Source: Phycisphaerae bacterium (GTDB lineage Bacteria > Planctomycetota > Phycisphaerae > Phycisphaerales > SM1A02). Taken from it: DNA of 5,527 nucleotides. Both the position numbers and the translations under genes were made by a program. Below are positions 5,374 to 5,527 of the stretch, piece after piece (position 1 is the first letter of the stretch; each line of letters begins with the position of its first letter). The stretch covers positions 3,532 to 9,058 of the forward strand of contig PAAB01000045.1 of NCBI GenBank assembly GCA_002591705.1. Direction: 5' to 3'. The notes below the pieces were generated by a model. It was not told where the DNA came from, did no database searches, and saw only the letters and a program-made list of their open reading frames with translations.

Positions 5374-5527
5374 GCGGAAGCGGCGTTCGCCGCGTCCTGC
5401 TTCTCGATGAACCCATTCCCCCAGGAGATGCCGATCGGAATGCCGATCAATGCCCCGGCGGCGTAGTCGATCGGCAGCGGCAGGATGAGGTTCGGAAGCC
5501 GTCCGGCGGCGACGAGGGCCGACGGAT
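5370..5527 (-). CDS. C-terminal end of an unknown, probably membrane-associated protein (partial)
   Basis: The frame is open from the right edge and stops at 5370, giving 51 residues. It has no start in the window because the gene begins beyond the edge. The visible part contains a hydrophobic Pro/Gly-rich stretch LPNLILPLPIDYAAGALIGI (residues 10-29) continuing PIGISWGNGFIEKQ, then an Ala-rich tail DAANAASA. This reads as a membrane or membrane-proximal segment followed by a short polar end. I do not recognise a family. The four-base ATGA overlap with the DUF2520 start, plus sensible composition compared with the other frames, supports it as a real gene at the head of the visible minus-strand operon. 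Too little is present to assign a role. Confidence 0.7.
   Translation of the reverse strand, partial: PSALVAAGRLPNLILPLPIDYAAGALIGIPIGISWGNGFIEKQDAANAASA
5380..5393 (-). other. Short GC hairpin just before the coupled DUF2520 start
   Basis: GCGGC-GAAC-GCCGC on the minus strand forms a perfect 5-bp stem with a 4-base loop, 6 bases before the DUF2520 ATG and inside the last codons of the upstream gene (Ala-Ala-Asn-Ala-Ala). In the transcript it would sit where a ribosome binding site is expected, so that translation of the upstream gene would open it. It may equally be a by-product of Ala codons. Confidence 0.25.

Noticed and set aside
4508..5416. N-terminal extension of the four-helix membrane protein to 635 residues
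   Set aside because: The extension is Arg/Pro/His-rich and lies out of frame over the DUF2520 gene. The ATG at 4507, two bases after that gene's stop, is the natural start.

Overview
This is a compact, GC-rich bacterial chromosome segment. It holds six protein genes, two of them cut by the window edges, and no RNA genes, mobile elements or CRISPR. The proteins look chromosomal and housekeeping-like. The sugar kinase (motifs GGKYHDDMN, DTMNLWID) and the MurQ with AGGTTPW resemble versions I associate with Planctomycetota, perhaps the Phycisphaerae. That placement is from memory of family flavour only, at moderate to low confidence.

Layout. Positions 1-809 (+) hold murQ, N-acetylmuramate 6-phosphate etherase, missing about its first 30 codons. 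It meets a PfkB-family sugar kinase (810-1721, -) tail to tail with no base between the stops. The kinase is divergent from an MtnA/eIF2B-like sugar-phosphate isomerase homologue (1834-2904, +) across 112 bases. The isomerase gene converges after 14 bases on a minus-strand cluster read from the right edge leftward: the C-terminal end of an unknown hydrophobic protein (ends 5370), a Rossmann/DUF2520 protein (4510-5373), a four-helix membrane protein with a possible PH-like tail (3509-4507), and a small polytopic membrane protein (2919-3488). The first three are joined by an ATGA overlap and a 2-base gap, so they look like one coupled transcript. The last gene follows after 20 bases and may have its own promoter.

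How the genes may work together. MurQ is a cell-wall sugar recycling enzyme. The kinase and isomerase homologue share a divergent control region, and a sugar or nucleoside salvage pairing is plausible but unproven. No function can be assigned to the membrane cluster.

Two things stand out. First, the MtnA homologue lacks the family's catalytic cysteine (THCNAG is THGHAG here) and carries further changes in the substrate pocket, while keeping the catalytic aspartate. Second, all three genes that start without translational coupling lack a Shine-Dalgarno sequence and have a TATACT or TAGACT box 6-7 bases before the ATG, the geometry of leaderless transcripts. Many long open frames antisense to the real genes are high-GC shadows and were left out.
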